The position numbers were made by a program, and so were the translations under genes. Under the pieces are notes generated by a model. The model saw nothing but the letters and a program-made list of their open reading frames with translations, was not told the origin of the DNA and searched no databases. Below are positions 8,898 to 18,461 of a DNA stretch of 64,000 nt, one piece after another. Within the stretch, counting starts at the first letter, position 1. Each line of letters starts with the position of its first letter. This stretch comes from Flammeovirga agarivorans (GTDB lineage Bacteria > Bacteroidota > Bacteroidia > Cytophagales > Flammeovirgaceae). The stretch lies in NCBI RefSeq assembly GCF_012641475.1, contig NZ_JABAIL010000003.1, positions 684,318 through 748,317 of the forward strand, written 5' to 3'.

Positions 8898-10241
8898 ATG
8901 AAATTTCTTACAGTACTCTTCTTTTCATTTTTTCTATATCAGAATACGTTAGCACAACATCATCACCATGATCATGGACATGATCATTATAAAGGACTTC
9001 ATCATTGGGAAATTCCAAGTAGAGACCCAGACAGAATTATATTAAACTTTAATGGTGACCCAGCAACGAGTAGAGCTGTAACTTGGAGAACCGATAGTAC
9101 TGTAACCAATGCCTATGCCCAACTTGCTGTTGCTACCGTTAATTCTAAGTTTACAGATAAAGCAAAGCAATTAGAGGCAGTAACTGAACCTTTTAATTTA
9201 GGTCAATATAAGGGGAATGCTTCCTTAACTGTCCACTATCATAGTGTTGTTTTTACTGAGCTTAACCCTGATACACAATATGTATATCGAGTAGGAGATG
9301 GTAAAGACCATTGGTCAGAATGGATACAATTTAGAACCGCAAAAACGGAGTACTCGGCCACTCAATTTGTTTATTTTGGGGATGGCCAAAATGATGTGTT
9401 AGAACATTGGTCTAGAGTAATAAGAAAGGCATATCAAACAGCACCCAATGCAGCATTTGTAATTCATGCAGGAGACTTGATCAATCAGGCACATAGAGAT
9501 TACGAATGGGCAGAATGGTACAAAGCAGGTGGTTTTATACATCGCCAGTGGACGGCTATCCCTGTGGTAGGTAATCATGAGTTTAGAGGGATGACAAAAG
9601 GAGCTCCAAAGCGCCTTTCGATACAATGGAGACCACAGTTTACCTTACCTGTAGAAAAAGAGTTAAGTAAAAAATTACATGAAACGGTATATACTGTCGA
9701 TTACCAAGATATTCGAATCATAGTACTCAATTCGACCGATAAATTGGAAGAGCAAGTAGAATATGTTGAAAATCAGCTAAAGGACTGTACCGCAAAATGG
9801 AAGATTATCACTTGTCATCATTCTATTTTTGCACCTGCTAAAGGGCGTAATTTTCAATTTGGTAGAGATAAATGGAAACCTATTTTAGATAAGTACAATG
9901 TAGACCTTGTATTAAATGGTCACGACCATACGTATGCAAGAGGACATGTGCCTATCAGAACTACAAAAAATAAGAAGAACGAAGATCTTCAGACGGTTTA
10001 TGTCACTTCTGTAAGTGGGCCAAAACAATACAAATTGGATACTGAGCAGATGAAAAACTATAAGGTAGATGGTTATGAATTGGATGCGTCCGGAGAGCAA
10101 ACACAGTTTTATCAGGTCATCACCATTGAAGACAATACATTAAAATATGTGGCCTATACTGTATTGGGAGAGAAGTATGATGAGATGGAAATTTCAAAGG
10201 ATTTTAAGACGGGTAAGAAGAAGCTAGTGAATGCTCAATAA
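8898..10241 (+). CDS. Exported metallophosphoesterase with purple-acid-phosphatase-like architecture
   Basis: 447 residues. A signal peptide (MKFLTVLFFSFFLYQNTLAQ) is followed at once by a His-rich segment HHHHDHGHDHYKGLHH. Residues about 45-145 look like the N-terminal fibronectin-III-type domain of purple acid phosphatases (RAVTWRTD, NPDTQYVYRVGD). The dinuclear-metal phosphoesterase domain follows, with motifs in order GDGQ, HAGDLIN, VVGNHEF, TCHHSIF and NGHDHTYARG. It probably hydrolyses phosphomonoesters or diesters in the periplasm or outside the cell. In true purple acid phosphatases the second motif is GDxxY, where Tyr ligates ferric iron; here the position is Asn (GDLIN), so the enzyme may use other metals and lack the purple chromophore. 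The His cluster may bind metal near the mature N-terminus. Monocistronic. Confidence 0.88.
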   Translation: MKFLTVLFFSFFLYQNTLAQHHHHDHGHDHYKGLHHWEIPSRDPDRIILNFNGDPATSRAVTWRTDSTVTNAYAQLAVATVNSKFTDKAKQLEAVTEPFNLGQYKGNASLTVHYHSVVFTELNPDTQYVYRVGDGKDHWSEWIQFRTAKTEYSATQFVYFGDGQNDVLEHWSRVIRKAYQTAPNAAFVIHAGDLINQAHRDYEWAEWYKAGGFIHRQWTAIPVVGNHEFRGMTKGAPKRLSIQWRPQFTLPVEKELSKKLHETVYTVDYQDIRIIVLNSTDKLEEQVEYVENQLKDCTAKWKIITCHHSIFAPAKGRNFQFGRDKWKPILDKYNVDLVLNGHDHTYARGHVPIRTTKNKKNEDLQTVYVTSVSGPKQYKLDTEQMKNYKVDGYELDASGEQTQFYQVITIEDNTLKYVAYTVLGEKYDEMEISKDFKTGKKKLVNAQ

Positions 10242-10259
10242 TAAGCATTTCAAATAAAA

Positions 10260-10312
10260 GAGAAAGCACATTCCATTTGTAAGGTACTTTACAAAAGGGT
10301 GTGCTTTTCTCA
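10260..10312. terminator. Bidirectional terminator between convergent genes
   Basis: An imperfect long stem (about 10260-10270 with 10299-10311, arms GAGAAAGCACA and TGTGCTTTTCTC, one bulged T) between the phosphoesterase gene and the convergent COG0523 gene. A-rich sequence on the left and T-rich on the right fit use in both directions. Confidence 0.65.
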
Positions 10313-10338
10313 TTCTATTCTAAAACATCTATTGCATT

Positions 10339-11559
10339 CTATTCATCATAAGCGAATGATCTTTCGACCGGCCAATCATCATCATAGCCCAGTTTCCAAC
10401 GAAGTGTTTTTAACTCCTTATCAGTGGCAAGACATTCATCCAGATCTTTTCTAATTTGCTCTTCATCCATATCCTGACCAATCAATACGATTTCGTTGTT
10501 TCTGTCACCGAATGTTTGATCCCATTTTGCCTCAATTGATGCTTGGTTTTCTAAAAAGGCTACATAATTTAATCTTTTATTGAGGTGCATACTACTCCAC
10601 CATACTCCAGCACTATCTGCTTTTAAGGAACCTCCTGCCTGACTCCATACTAATGCTTGATCAGGTCTTGAGGCCAACCAAAATAGACCTTTACTTCTTA
10701 TTACAGTAGTAGGGAATAAGTATTGAATATATTTCCAAAAACGTTCAGGGTCAAATGGTTTTCTATTTCTGTAGACAAACGAAGAAATACCATATTCCTC
10801 TGTTTCTGGAGTATGTGATTCTTTATTTAACTCTTCGATCCAACCTGCACTTTGTTCAGCTTCTTCAAAATTAAATAGACCAGTATTTAAAATAGCAGAA
10901 GGAGCTACTTTACTGTAAGACGATTCAATAATTTTAGCTGAAGGGTTGAGCTTTTTAATAGCAGCATGTAACACTCCCAAATGATCTTTATCGACAAGAT
11001 CTGTTTTATTCAGAAGAATCACATTGGCAAATTCAACCTGATCTGTAAGTAAATTGACGATGGTTCTATAGTCACCATCAATATCTGTCAGTTCTCTATC
11101 TACAAGCCTTTCAGGGCTACCAAAATCTTTAAAGAAATTAAACGCATCTACAACCGTAACCATAGTATCGATATAACTGAATTTAGAAAGGTCGATACCG
11201 TTTTCTTCATCGATAAATGAGAAGGTTTGTGCTACCGGAACAGGTTCACTAATTCCTGTACTTTCAATAAGTAAATAATCGAATCTATTTTCTTTTGCTA
11301 AACGTTCTACTTCAACCATTAGGTCTTCGCGGAGTGTACAACAGATACAACCGTTGCTCATCTCTACTAATTTCTCTTCAGTACGCGATAAGGTATTTTC
11401 GTTTTTTACTAGATCTGCATCTACATTTACCTCACTCATATCGTTCACAATAACAGCTACTTTTAAACCTTCTTTGTTGTGAAGAATATGGTTGAGTAGT
11501 GTTGTTTTTCCTGCTCCAAGGAATCCACTTAAAACAGTTACCGGTAATTTATTGTTCAT
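10339..11559 (-). CDS. COG0523 GTP-dependent metallochaperone (CobW/ZigA/YciC-like)
   Basis: 406 residues, the length of the two-domain ZigA/YciC-type members. N-terminal G3E GTPase domain: Walker [10 protein letters not shown] at residues 12-20, the metal-binding GCICC motif (Cys 71, 73, 74), ESTGISEP near 99-106 and the guanine-specificity NKTD. A CobW C-terminal domain follows from about residue 255. Known family members use GTP hydrolysis to deliver a metal, mostly zinc, to client enzymes and are often induced in zinc starvation. A perfect 15-bp palindrome 19 bp upstream of the start codon suggests repression by a Fur/Zur-type regulator (inference). The gene stands alone; no zinc transporter is adjacent. 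Confidence 0.93.
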   Translation of the reverse strand: MNNKLPVTVLSGFLGAGKTTLLNHILHNKEGLKVAVIVNDMSEVNVDADLVKNENTLSRTEEKLVEMSNGCICCTLREDLMVEVERLAKENRFDYLLIESTGISEPVPVAQTFSFIDEENGIDLSKFSYIDTMVTVVDAFNFFKDFGSPERLVDRELTDIDGDYRTIVNLLTDQVEFANVILLNKTDLVDKDHLGVLHAAIKKLNPSAKIIESSYSKVAPSAILNTGLFNFEEAEQSAGWIEELNKESHTPETEEYGISSFVYRNRKPFDPERFWKYIQYLFPTTVIRSKGLFWLASRPDQALVWSQAGGSLKADSAGVWWSSMHLNKRLNYVAFLENQASIEAKWDQTFGDRNNEIVLIGQDMDEEQIRKDLDECLATDKELKTLRWKLGYDDDWPVERSFAYDE

Positions 11560-11577
11560 AATTTCTCTTCTAATTTA

Positions 11578-11592
11578 TGCGACAGTGTCGCA
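11578..11592 (-). promoter_or_regulatory. Perfect palindromic operator upstream of the COG0523 gene
   Basis: TGCGACAGTGTCGCA is a perfect 7-1-7 inverted repeat, G+C-rich in AT-rich surroundings, and placed where the transcript of the minus-strand gene should start. The 7-1-7 geometry is that of Fur-family sites such as Zur boxes. COG0523 genes of this subtype are commonly Zur-regulated, so a Zur operator is the best guess. No zur gene is in the window. Confidence 0.65.
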
Positions 11593-11653
11593 ATATAATA
11601 ATGAAAAGATTGTAGATGCAACATATACACCTCATTTCCTTTCATCTATTTAA

Positions 11654-11666
11654 GAATTAATTCCTG
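11654..11666. repeat. Degenerate copy of the CCCAGG palindrome family
   Basis: GAATTAATTCCTG is identical to the core and right half of the palindrome at 32345-32368, with the outer arms decayed. Like the better copies it lies just outside the 3' end of a gene, here the L,D-transpeptidase gene. Confidence 0.35.
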
Positions 11667-11679
11667 AGTAGGGAAGAGA

Positions 11680-12345
11680 TTATTGATAGATCCACATTAA
11701 TACATCATCCTCACTTTTTAAAAGAGGATCCAAATAACGCATAGTAGTATTGGAAACGGCAGGGCATCCCCAACCTTCTGCAGTTCCTTCAGGGAAAATC
11801 TCTTCATCTTTTACTGCGTCCCAAGAGTGTAAAACGATAATCCTTTTATAAGCATTACTATTACTACTTTCCAAACCATGCATCTTATAGTTCACATGGA
11901 TACCCCAATTGCTGTAGCCTCTTTTTCCGATCTTATATTTTCCCAAAGAAGACAAATGACTTTCAGAGACATTACTAAAAGTAGGTTTGGCTCTGGTTTC
12001 ATCACTAGACCACATAAAGTCACCACAGCCATGCGAAACCAACGCTTCTTTTAATACCGTTTTCTTTTCAAGATCATATACAAAAAAGCGATTTCTACCA
12101 GAGTGTATTCCCATATCAATCAGAATACAGTATTTAGAGGATAGATTATTTTTTTGATTATAGATTAGGGCTTCTTTTGCTTTTTCTTCAATACGATTTT
12201 TGATTTTCTCCTGAGAAAATTTCTTTTGATCATTCTGATACCTCTCCTTATTCCATTCTTCCAACCAATGGCTAGTAGTATCTTCTTGAGCAAACAACTG
12301 AAAACTGAAAAATATAAATATCAATAATGAATATATGGCTTTCAT
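11680..12345 (-). CDS. Murein L,D-transpeptidase-like exported protein (YkuD_2 type)
   Basis: About 221 residues. The start at 12345 (MKAIYSLLIFIFFSFQLFAQ) is preferred over an ATG-like upstream extension to 12372 because it begins directly with a signal peptide. The catalytic region shows SHGCGDFMWSS, FSNVSESHLSSLGKY, a GLESSNSNAYKR stretch, VLHSWD and the nucleophile motif GWGCPAVSN with Cys near residue 194. These match the secreted YkuD_2 / L,D-transpeptidase catalytic family, which forms 3-3 crosslinks or attaches proteins in peptidoglycan. The residue before the Gly-Cys is Trp rather than the Ser of the usual SxGC motif. A Lys/Glu-rich helical linker joins the signal peptide and the domain. 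Periplasmic, monocistronic. Confidence 0.85.
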   Translation of the reverse strand: MKAIYSLLIFIFFSFQLFAQEDTTSHWLEEWNKERYQNDQKKFSQEKIKNRIEEKAKEALIYNQKNNLSSKYCILIDMGIHSGRNRFFVYDLEKKTVLKEALVSHGCGDFMWSSDETRAKPTFSNVSESHLSSLGKYKIGKRGYSNWGIHVNYKMHGLESSNSNAYKRIIVLHSWDAVKDEEIFPEGTAEGWGCPAVSNTTMRYLDPLLKSEDDVLMWIYQ

Positions 12346-12560
12346 AAGGGTAAATTGAAGTGGATTTGTCACAATAGTATAACCGATGAGTGCATTGAAT
12401 ATGCACAGCTTACTTATATCATAAAGTGTACTAGTTTTGGTGTTGACAGTGTTGTGTAAAATATTATAACATTATTTAGATTTATGGAGGAGATGATTGA
12501 TCCGAATTCAATGATATTTATGAAATTAGCTCTGACACACTTCATCAATGCAAAGAACAC

Positions 12561-13373
12561 ATGAAATACTTTAATAATAAGAATGTTTTTATCACCGGAG
12601 GGACAAGTGGAATCGGCTTAGAAATGGGAAAACAACTTTCTAAGTCTGGAGCTCATGTAGTACTTTTTGGAAGAAAAGGACTAGAGGAAGCAAAGGAGAC
12701 AATAGCCCTCCAGAGTGATACCAATAAAGTACATGCTATTTATACTGAAACCACTGATTTAAATACTGTTGTTAGTGCTTTTGCAGAAGGGAATAATTTA
12801 CTCGGTGGGGTAGATATCGTGATTCATTCTGCAGGAATCGGTCGGTGTGTTCCCTTTAATGATTTCACAAAAGATGATTTTGAAGAATTGATAAATGTAA
12901 ACGTTTTTGGTACTAGAAATGTAGCTGAAGCCGCTTTCCCATTATTAAAAGTATCACAAGGGCAGTTAATGTTGATCGCTTCTTTAGCAGGGATTGTGCC
13001 AAATTATGGGTATTCAGCCTATTCATCGTCGAAGTTTGCGACAATTGGATTTGCTGGAGTATTAAGAAGTGAATGGAAACCTATGGGAGTTCAGGTGTCA
13101 GTAGCTTGTCCTCCAGAAATAGACACACCTTTAGTAGAGGCAGAAAGGTTAGAATCGCCCAAAGTAGCCAAAGTTTTAAAGCAATTTGCAGGAAACCTTT
13201 CTTTGGAAGTCGCCTGCAAAAAATTGTTGAGAGGATTAGCAAACAAAAACTATATGATTATACCAGGCTGGAAAGCTAAGTTTGTGGCAATTAACCAAGG
13301 TTTATTTCCTAGTTTAAATAACAGAATTACTGATTTTATCATCAGAATGTTTTTAAAAAAGGAGAAAGGATAA
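12561..13373 (+). CDS. Short-chain dehydrogenase/reductase, 3-ketosphinganine-reductase-like
   Basis: 270-residue classical SDR: NAD(P)-binding TGGTSGIG at residues 12-19, HSAGIG near 89-94, catalytic Ser141, Tyr154 and Lys158 (YSSSK). The segment after the active site, GVLRSEWKPMGVQVSVACPP followed by EIDTP, and the hydrophobic C-terminus (IPGWKAKFV, then a helix ending ITDFIIRMFLKK) resemble 3-dehydrosphinganine reductases, which reduce 3-ketosphinganine to sphinganine. Many Bacteroidota make sphingolipids, so the role is plausible, but no serine palmitoyltransferase gene is nearby and the SDR family is broad. The function is an inference; the family call is secure. Confidence 0.75.
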   Translation: MKYFNNKNVFITGGTSGIGLEMGKQLSKSGAHVVLFGRKGLEEAKETIALQSDTNKVHAIYTETTDLNTVVSAFAEGNNLLGGVDIVIHSAGIGRCVPFNDFTKDDFEELINVNVFGTRNVAEAAFPLLKVSQGQLMLIASLAGIVPNYGYSAYSSSKFATIGFAGVLRSEWKPMGVQVSVACPPEIDTPLVEAERLESPKVAKVLKQFAGNLSLEVACKKLLRGLANKNYMIIPGWKAKFVAINQGLFPSLNNRITDFIIRMFLKKEKG

Positions 13374-13423
13374 GCTACTATTTATCTCAGTTATCTTTAG
13401 GATAGATCAGATAAATAGTAGCT
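13373..13423. terminator. 15-bp perfect inverted repeat between convergent genes
   Basis: AGCTACTATTTATCT (13373-13387) is repeated exactly inverted at 13409-13423. The left arm includes the end of the SDR stop codon. There is no T-run on either strand, so a standard intrinsic terminator is doubtful. It may block read-through or protect 3' ends of the two convergent transcripts. Confidence 0.5.
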
Positions 13424-13444
13424 GGGATTAGAATTTTATCTCGC

Positions 13445-16400
13445 TTAGAAAACCACTTTTTCGACAACATTCAATTCCTGATCAAATACCCTTACGATCA
13501 TTAATCCTTTTTGATCGATATGAATTTTCTCCACGGTATTTTTTAAGGTTGATGCATACAGTAGCACCCCATTAGAGGAGATGACTTGGATGTATTTTCC
13601 CTTCAAAGTATCGTCAGATGCCACCGTAAGTTGGTGTTCACTTGACTTATAAATTTGTAGACCAAAATCCTCTTTGGATTGGGAGTAAATGGATCGATTG
13701 TTACTTGTTGAACTACTCAAACTAGGACCATCAATTGCTGAAATATAGTATTCAACTCCTTCAGTTTCATAGATATCACCGCCACCAAGAAATAACAGTA
13801 ACTTATTGTAGGTAGTTTGTGATAGATCTTCATTCGAAAAATCAAATATATATTCTACCCATTCATCTTGAACTGTAATAGAGGCTCTTTGGTCATAACT
13901 AGGGCCAATATTATTTTTGTTCATGATCTTTAGGATAAGATTATTATTCCTTGGATAGTTGGCCTGACCAGAAGCCTGATATATTTTTACTCTAAATAGT
14001 TGGTCGGAACTAAAATCGATATCTCCATCTAGATTAAATACAATTACTGCATTTTGTACTCCTTGACGAACTACTTTTCCTACTTTAACAGCACTGCCAA
14101 CAATATTATTACCGGCAGGGTTGGTGAGGTTTTGAGTGATAGTTGTCGTTCCAGAATGCATGCTTGTAGGGTAGGTATTGCCATCAAATTTATAGTACTC
14201 TCTGCCTGGAATATCAAAATGTAACCAATAATATGCTGTAGCAGTTCCATCCTCGGAAGTGACCGTAATTAGAGAAGAATCATAAAAGTTTTTGGCTGTT
14301 ATAATTTCAATAGTAGCATTTTCATTGTACGGGATGACTTGAAGAGACGGAAGATTAGTCGTCCCAATAGGTAAATTGATGGTGTACTCAAAAGTAGTAG
14401 GGTGAAATGATGTGATACTTATATCGTCCAATAAAATATCTACTAAAGTAGCATTCGATGGGTCTTTGGCGATATCAAAAGTAAGCTGATATAATTTAGC
14501 CAGGGAACCATCTTCACTTGTGACTTGAATATGTGTAGTATCTTGAAGTGATGTGGCCTCTTGGAGTAATATTGATGCCAATTCACTATTTTTATTAGCG
14601 GTAATCGATGGTACATTTGCTGTTCCAAAAGGTAATGTAATCCTGTAATTTAAAGTATTGGGATCAAAACCTTGTAGGGGTTCATTATTGATGGTAATTG
14701 ATTTTAAATCAGCATCTTGTGAGTAGTTGATGTGCGGGCCTTCAACATCAGCGATATAATATTCCACGCCACCTGTCTCATTGATATCCCCGCCACCAAA
14801 AAAGATCAATAGCTCATCGTAATCGGTTAATGTGAAATCTTTATCAGAGAAATCGAACACATATTCTACCCATTGATCTTGTTGAGTTATAAGGATAAAA
14901 TCTTCATATTTGGGTCCATTATTCTTTCTATTTTTAACGGAGAAATAAATATTATTGCGTTTAGGATAGGCACCCTGTTCAGAGGCCTGATAGACCTTAA
15001 AGCGAAAGACTTTTTCCCCTGTTTTATCCAATTGTCCATTAAGGTCGAAAGCAATTAACGCATTCTGATAGGGCCCTCTAGTGATTTTGGCTACTTTGGT
15101 AGAAGCAGCAACAGTCTCATCGGGAAACGGATTGTCTAAATTTGGTGTGACCGTTACGGTATGTCCTCTTAAACTAGGATAATACTCACCCTCATCAAAT
15201 TTGTAAAATGCTCGACCGAGGACATTGAGTTTTACCTTGTAGGTTTGCATAGAACTACCATCTTCGCTATATACATTGATGATCGTAGTTCCATAAAAGT
15301 TTTCAGCAGGTATGATCTCAATTGAATCCTTGGCATGATAACTAGTGGCTTGGATGTGTGGAGTTTCCACTGTTCCTTCCGGTAAATTCACTTGATATTC
15401 AGTGGTATATTGTGAGAAGTTTTCTAAGGGTATGTCATTGACGGTGATTTCTTGTAAAGAGGCATGCTGAATCTTCTCTACAGTGAGTGGCGTTCCTTCA
15501 GTAAATAGGAATAGTTCTATTGCTGCTGTAGATTGATTTGTTGAAGAAAGTGTCACTTCATTAAACCCTTGTTGAGCTTCAAAAGTGCCTTGTAGATCTA
15601 CATCCACTTCACTTGTTAAGTTCCAATTTTTATCATAGATTTTTGCTTTATCACCACCTCGGTATTCTATATACTGACTTTCTGTTGCTGACGCCAAAAT
15701 AGTAGTCGGTACAGTTAAAGTAGCACCATTGATATGAATACTAGGGTGAACAACATCTTCATTTCCCCACATGACTCTGATGATAAATTGAGGTGCTTGA
15801 GTCGAGTATTTATTTTCCAAATATTTTGTAGCTCCAAAGTTTGTATTCACCCTCGGAATATACATTCCATCTTCTTGTTTCGAATGGAAATATTGTAAAG
15901 CAGGTTCTACTTCTAGCTCATCTTGAATTGAATCTACATGTTGAGACATCATTTGGATAGGGACTAACTCATATTCTTGGTCTAACTCTTTAAGTTCATA
16001 GGTGACTTCAGATGCCCATTTATTTTCATACTTAAAGTGTGTTGAAGTCATGACCTGTCGTTGAGCTGCAGTAAGCTTTTTATTTGCATTTTTCCACTTT
16101 GGTAGTAATGATAATAACTCTTCAGTCTTTCCGTACTGTGTTAGCTCTTCCAAAGAAATACCAAACATAGGATCAGGTCGTAGTATTGAGAAATTCCTTC
16201 CATTTACCGCAGCCTGAACACTTAACATAAAGTTAGCTGCAAAGAGGTTTGACGATTCCCTTACCTCATTTTTATGGGTAGTACTTTTTCGTTCTAAACG
16301 AAGTGATGGTCTGCCATGGTTATGGTCTCCAACAGGAGAAGTAAGGTAAGCCTTTGTACTATTTAATTGATATTCAATATATCCTGCTTCAGGCTCTTTT

Positions 16401-17938
16401 CCATTGGAAGTTCTCACAACAATCGGATGATCTACTTGTTCATATACTTTCTGTGCAAACTTTCGGAACCCCCACTTTCCGTCAAAGACATGAATCTCTG
16501 CACCATCAAACAATGCGTTAGATACCTTACAGTCATTTAATAGCTCTGCATATTTCATGGTAATCGTATCGAAAAGAGCGGAGTTATTTTCAGGAACATA
16601 AACTTGATTATAGGCTAAGATAATCCCTTTCACTTTTGTGTCTTTGGCATGTTCAGAGCGGGGAGTATTAAAGATACTTCTGTTTTCAATATTAAATTGC
16701 CAAGTGCCATCAGGTAAAGTTTGGATACCGTTTACTTGGACCATTTCATCACCAATTTGTAGGTATTTGTAATGAAAGAAGGTAGGTAAGGGACCACTTA
16801 GATGCCCAAATGTGTTACTCTCCTGTGAAAGTGTAGAGGGTGCATTATACCATGCTTCTTTTGGTTTAAAATATACCACCAGCTCATTTTCTGATATTCC
16901 TTGATGCAAAGTACCCTCTACCCAAGTCGCTAGGTCATCAGATAAATTATCCATTGCGTAAAGTGGGTCTTGTTTTCCAATACCGCCACTAACATAGTGT
17001 AAATTAATACTTCTATCATTTTGGGCTTGAGTATTGGAAAATGCTTGGAGTTCTTCTTTCCCATTAAAAATTCCGTTAACCTCCCAGTTTAGTGTATTTG
17101 ATGGCCAAAAACCACCATGCCATACGTCCGTAAACATATTGATAGTGGTCACATCTGCCATTTCAAAATAGGGTTCAAAAAGCGGAAGCTCCTGTGCATT
17201 ATTGGGACGAATATAAAATACACTTTGATCTTCAAAAGTAGCTTTCCATTCTTCAATCCATTGAACAGCTCTTTCGTAATTCCAAGTTCCAGGAACTGTA
17301 GGATGTGGCATGAGCTCTCTACCCCAAGCTCGTAGTATACTTTCATCCTGTTCTTCCTCATTGGAGAAAGTATATAGGGCAAAACCTCCCAAAGTATTTC
17401 CTTTATATCTTTCCCAAAGATGTTCGAAAGAGATACTTAGATGAGATACTGTACTTTGATCCAAAGTCATATAATCAAAAGAAAGCAACTTTGTATACTC
17501 ATCAGTATTGATCGTAAATGTCATCGTTGCTCCTAAAGGTAGATCTCCATAAAAATCAACCAAATTAAAAGCGATATAGGTACTTTGTGCATCGATGTTG
17601 AAAGTAGCATAATATTGCTCATTGGTAGTAGCGAATACAATGTTATCAGCAGAAGTGAAGACTTTAGTAAACAAAAGGTCCTCTTCATTTGGTATTTGTA
17701 ATCTTAGTCCATTGGTGAAATTATTTCGTAAAACTTCTTTTCCACTACTTAATTTTAGTGATTTTGGATGGGCATCACTTCCTATTTCAAATTGAAAGCG
17801 GCCCGATGTAAAAACCAAAGAAGATGTGACTGGAACTAATTGAGTAGGGATGACTTGGGTAGATAAATCTTGACCATAAGTATACAACCCTACAAACAAT
17901 AGCTGTAGCACCATTGAAAGTGGTAATAATTTATTCAT
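13445..17938 (-). CDS. Giant T9SS-secreted exoprotein, possible carbohydrate-active enzyme
   Basis: 1497 residues with an N-terminal signal peptide (MNKLLPLSMVLQLLFVGLYTYGQ). Residues about 30-800 form a large domain rich in Trp/Tyr, with FDGAEIHVFDGKWGFRKF near residue 476; this has the flavour of a TIM-barrel glycoside hydrolase but I cannot name a family. Then come three Ig/cadherin-like repeats (about 829-905, 1079-1160, 1166-1240; shared pattern LxxITxNxxPLxxFxPxTxxY) and two copies of a carbohydrate-binding-module-like domain (about 907-1075 and 1243-1400; shared YYKFD, QNAxIxFxLxG and FxxKxYQAS). The last 85 residues look like a T9SS sorting tail. The nearby sulfatase and exported proteins suggest use of a sulfated marine polysaccharide, but no SusC/SusD pair is present. 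Enzyme activity is unproven. Confidence 0.8.
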   Translation of the reverse strand: MNKLLPLSMVLQLLFVGLYTYGQDLSTQVIPTQLVPVTSSLVFTSGRFQFEIGSDAHPKSLKLSSGKEVLRNNFTNGLRLQIPNEEDLLFTKVFTSADNIVFATTNEQYYATFNIDAQSTYIAFNLVDFYGDLPLGATMTFTINTDEYTKLLSFDYMTLDQSTVSHLSISFEHLWERYKGNTLGGFALYTFSNEEEQDESILRAWGRELMPHPTVPGTWNYERAVQWIEEWKATFEDQSVFYIRPNNAQELPLFEPYFEMADVTTINMFTDVWHGGFWPSNTLNWEVNGIFNGKEELQAFSNTQAQNDRSINLHYVSGGIGKQDPLYAMDNLSDDLATWVEGTLHQGISENELVVYFKPKEAWYNAPSTLSQESNTFGHLSGPLPTFFHYKYLQIGDEMVQVNGIQTLPDGTWQFNIENRSIFNTPRSEHAKDTKVKGIILAYNQVYVPENNSALFDTITMKYAELLNDCKVSNALFDGAEIHVFDGKWGFRKFAQKVYEQVDHPIVVRTSNGKEPEAGYIEYQLNSTKAYLTSPVGDHNHGRPSLRLERKSTTHKNEVRESSNLFAANFMLSVQAAVNGRNFSILRPDPMFGISLEELTQYGKTEELLSLLPKWKNANKKLTAAQRQVMTSTHFKYENKWASEVTYELKELDQEYELVPIQMMSQHVDSIQDELEVEPALQYFHSKQEDGMYIPRVNTNFGATKYLENKYSTQAPQFIIRVMWGNEDVVHPSIHINGATLTVPTTILASATESQYIEYRGGDKAKIYDKNWNLTSEVDVDLQGTFEAQQGFNEVTLSSTNQSTAAIELFLFTEGTPLTVEKIQHASLQEITVNDIPLENFSQYTTEYQVNLPEGTVETPHIQATSYHAKDSIEIIPAENFYGTTIINVYSEDGSSMQTYKVKLNVLGRAFYKFDEGEYYPSLRGHTVTVTPNLDNPFPDETVAASTKVAKITRGPYQNALIAFDLNGQLDKTGEKVFRFKVYQASEQGAYPKRNNIYFSVKNRKNNGPKYEDFILITQQDQWVEYVFDFSDKDFTLTDYDELLIFFGGGDINETGGVEYYIADVEGPHINYSQDADLKSITINNEPLQGFDPNTLNYRITLPFGTANVPSITANKNSELASILLQEATSLQDTTHIQVTSEDGSLAKLYQLTFDIAKDPSNATLVDILLDDISITSFHPTTFEYTINLPIGTTNLPSLQVIPYNENATIEIITAKNFYDSSLITVTSEDGTATAYYWLHFDIPGREYYKFDGNTYPTSMHSGTTTITQNLTNPAGNNIVGSAVKVGKVVRQGVQNAVIVFNLDGDIDFSSDQLFRVKIYQASGQANYPRNNNLILKIMNKNNIGPSYDQRASITVQDEWVEYIFDFSNEDLSQTTYNKLLLFLGGGDIYETEGVEYYISAIDGPSLSSSTSNNRSIYSQSKEDFGLQIYKSSEHQLTVASDDTLKGKYIQVISSNGVLLYASTLKNTVEKIHIDQKGLMIVRVFDQELNVVEKVVF

Positions 17939-18461
17939 TTCATGTGTGTTTAATCAAATAAGTAATATTCCTCGATTTTACTTATCCCATTTAAAAATTA
18001 TTTCTGAAAATCTCTATTGTCTGCTAAAGGGTAAGATCATTGATTTAATCTTTTAGAGTAAAGTGGTTGTCAGACAAAAGATAGATGTAGTGATCGATAG
18101 CAATTGCTTTCTTTATTTAGGAAGCATAAGGTCCATTGACAGTATTTTCATGTTACTTTTATTTAGATGTAAAGAGCTGTATTATAACTCAGTAGAGAAT
18201 TGATTTCTTGTAAGTGTTGTTGTTACAATTTTAACGCATTGGAGTAGACTCTACCGTACTCATATCTTTCAAAACCTTCACTTGCAGTATTGAATTTTGT
18301 AAGTGATTGATTATAAGTAGTATGTGTTAGGTGGGATAAAACTGCAATTTTATGTAAGAAATGGGTTATCGTTGATATTGCAAAGGTGAAATCATTTGTA
18401 TCGAAAGATAGTTAGGAGCAAAAACAATGGAATAAATAGCAAAAGTATACTTAGATAATAG
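17939..18461. other. Intergenic region upstream of the exoprotein gene
   Basis: About 520 bp of AT-rich sequence between the exoprotein start and the LRR-gene terminator. I see no open frame, RNA gene or repeat. It should contain the exoprotein promoter. Confidence 0.5.
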
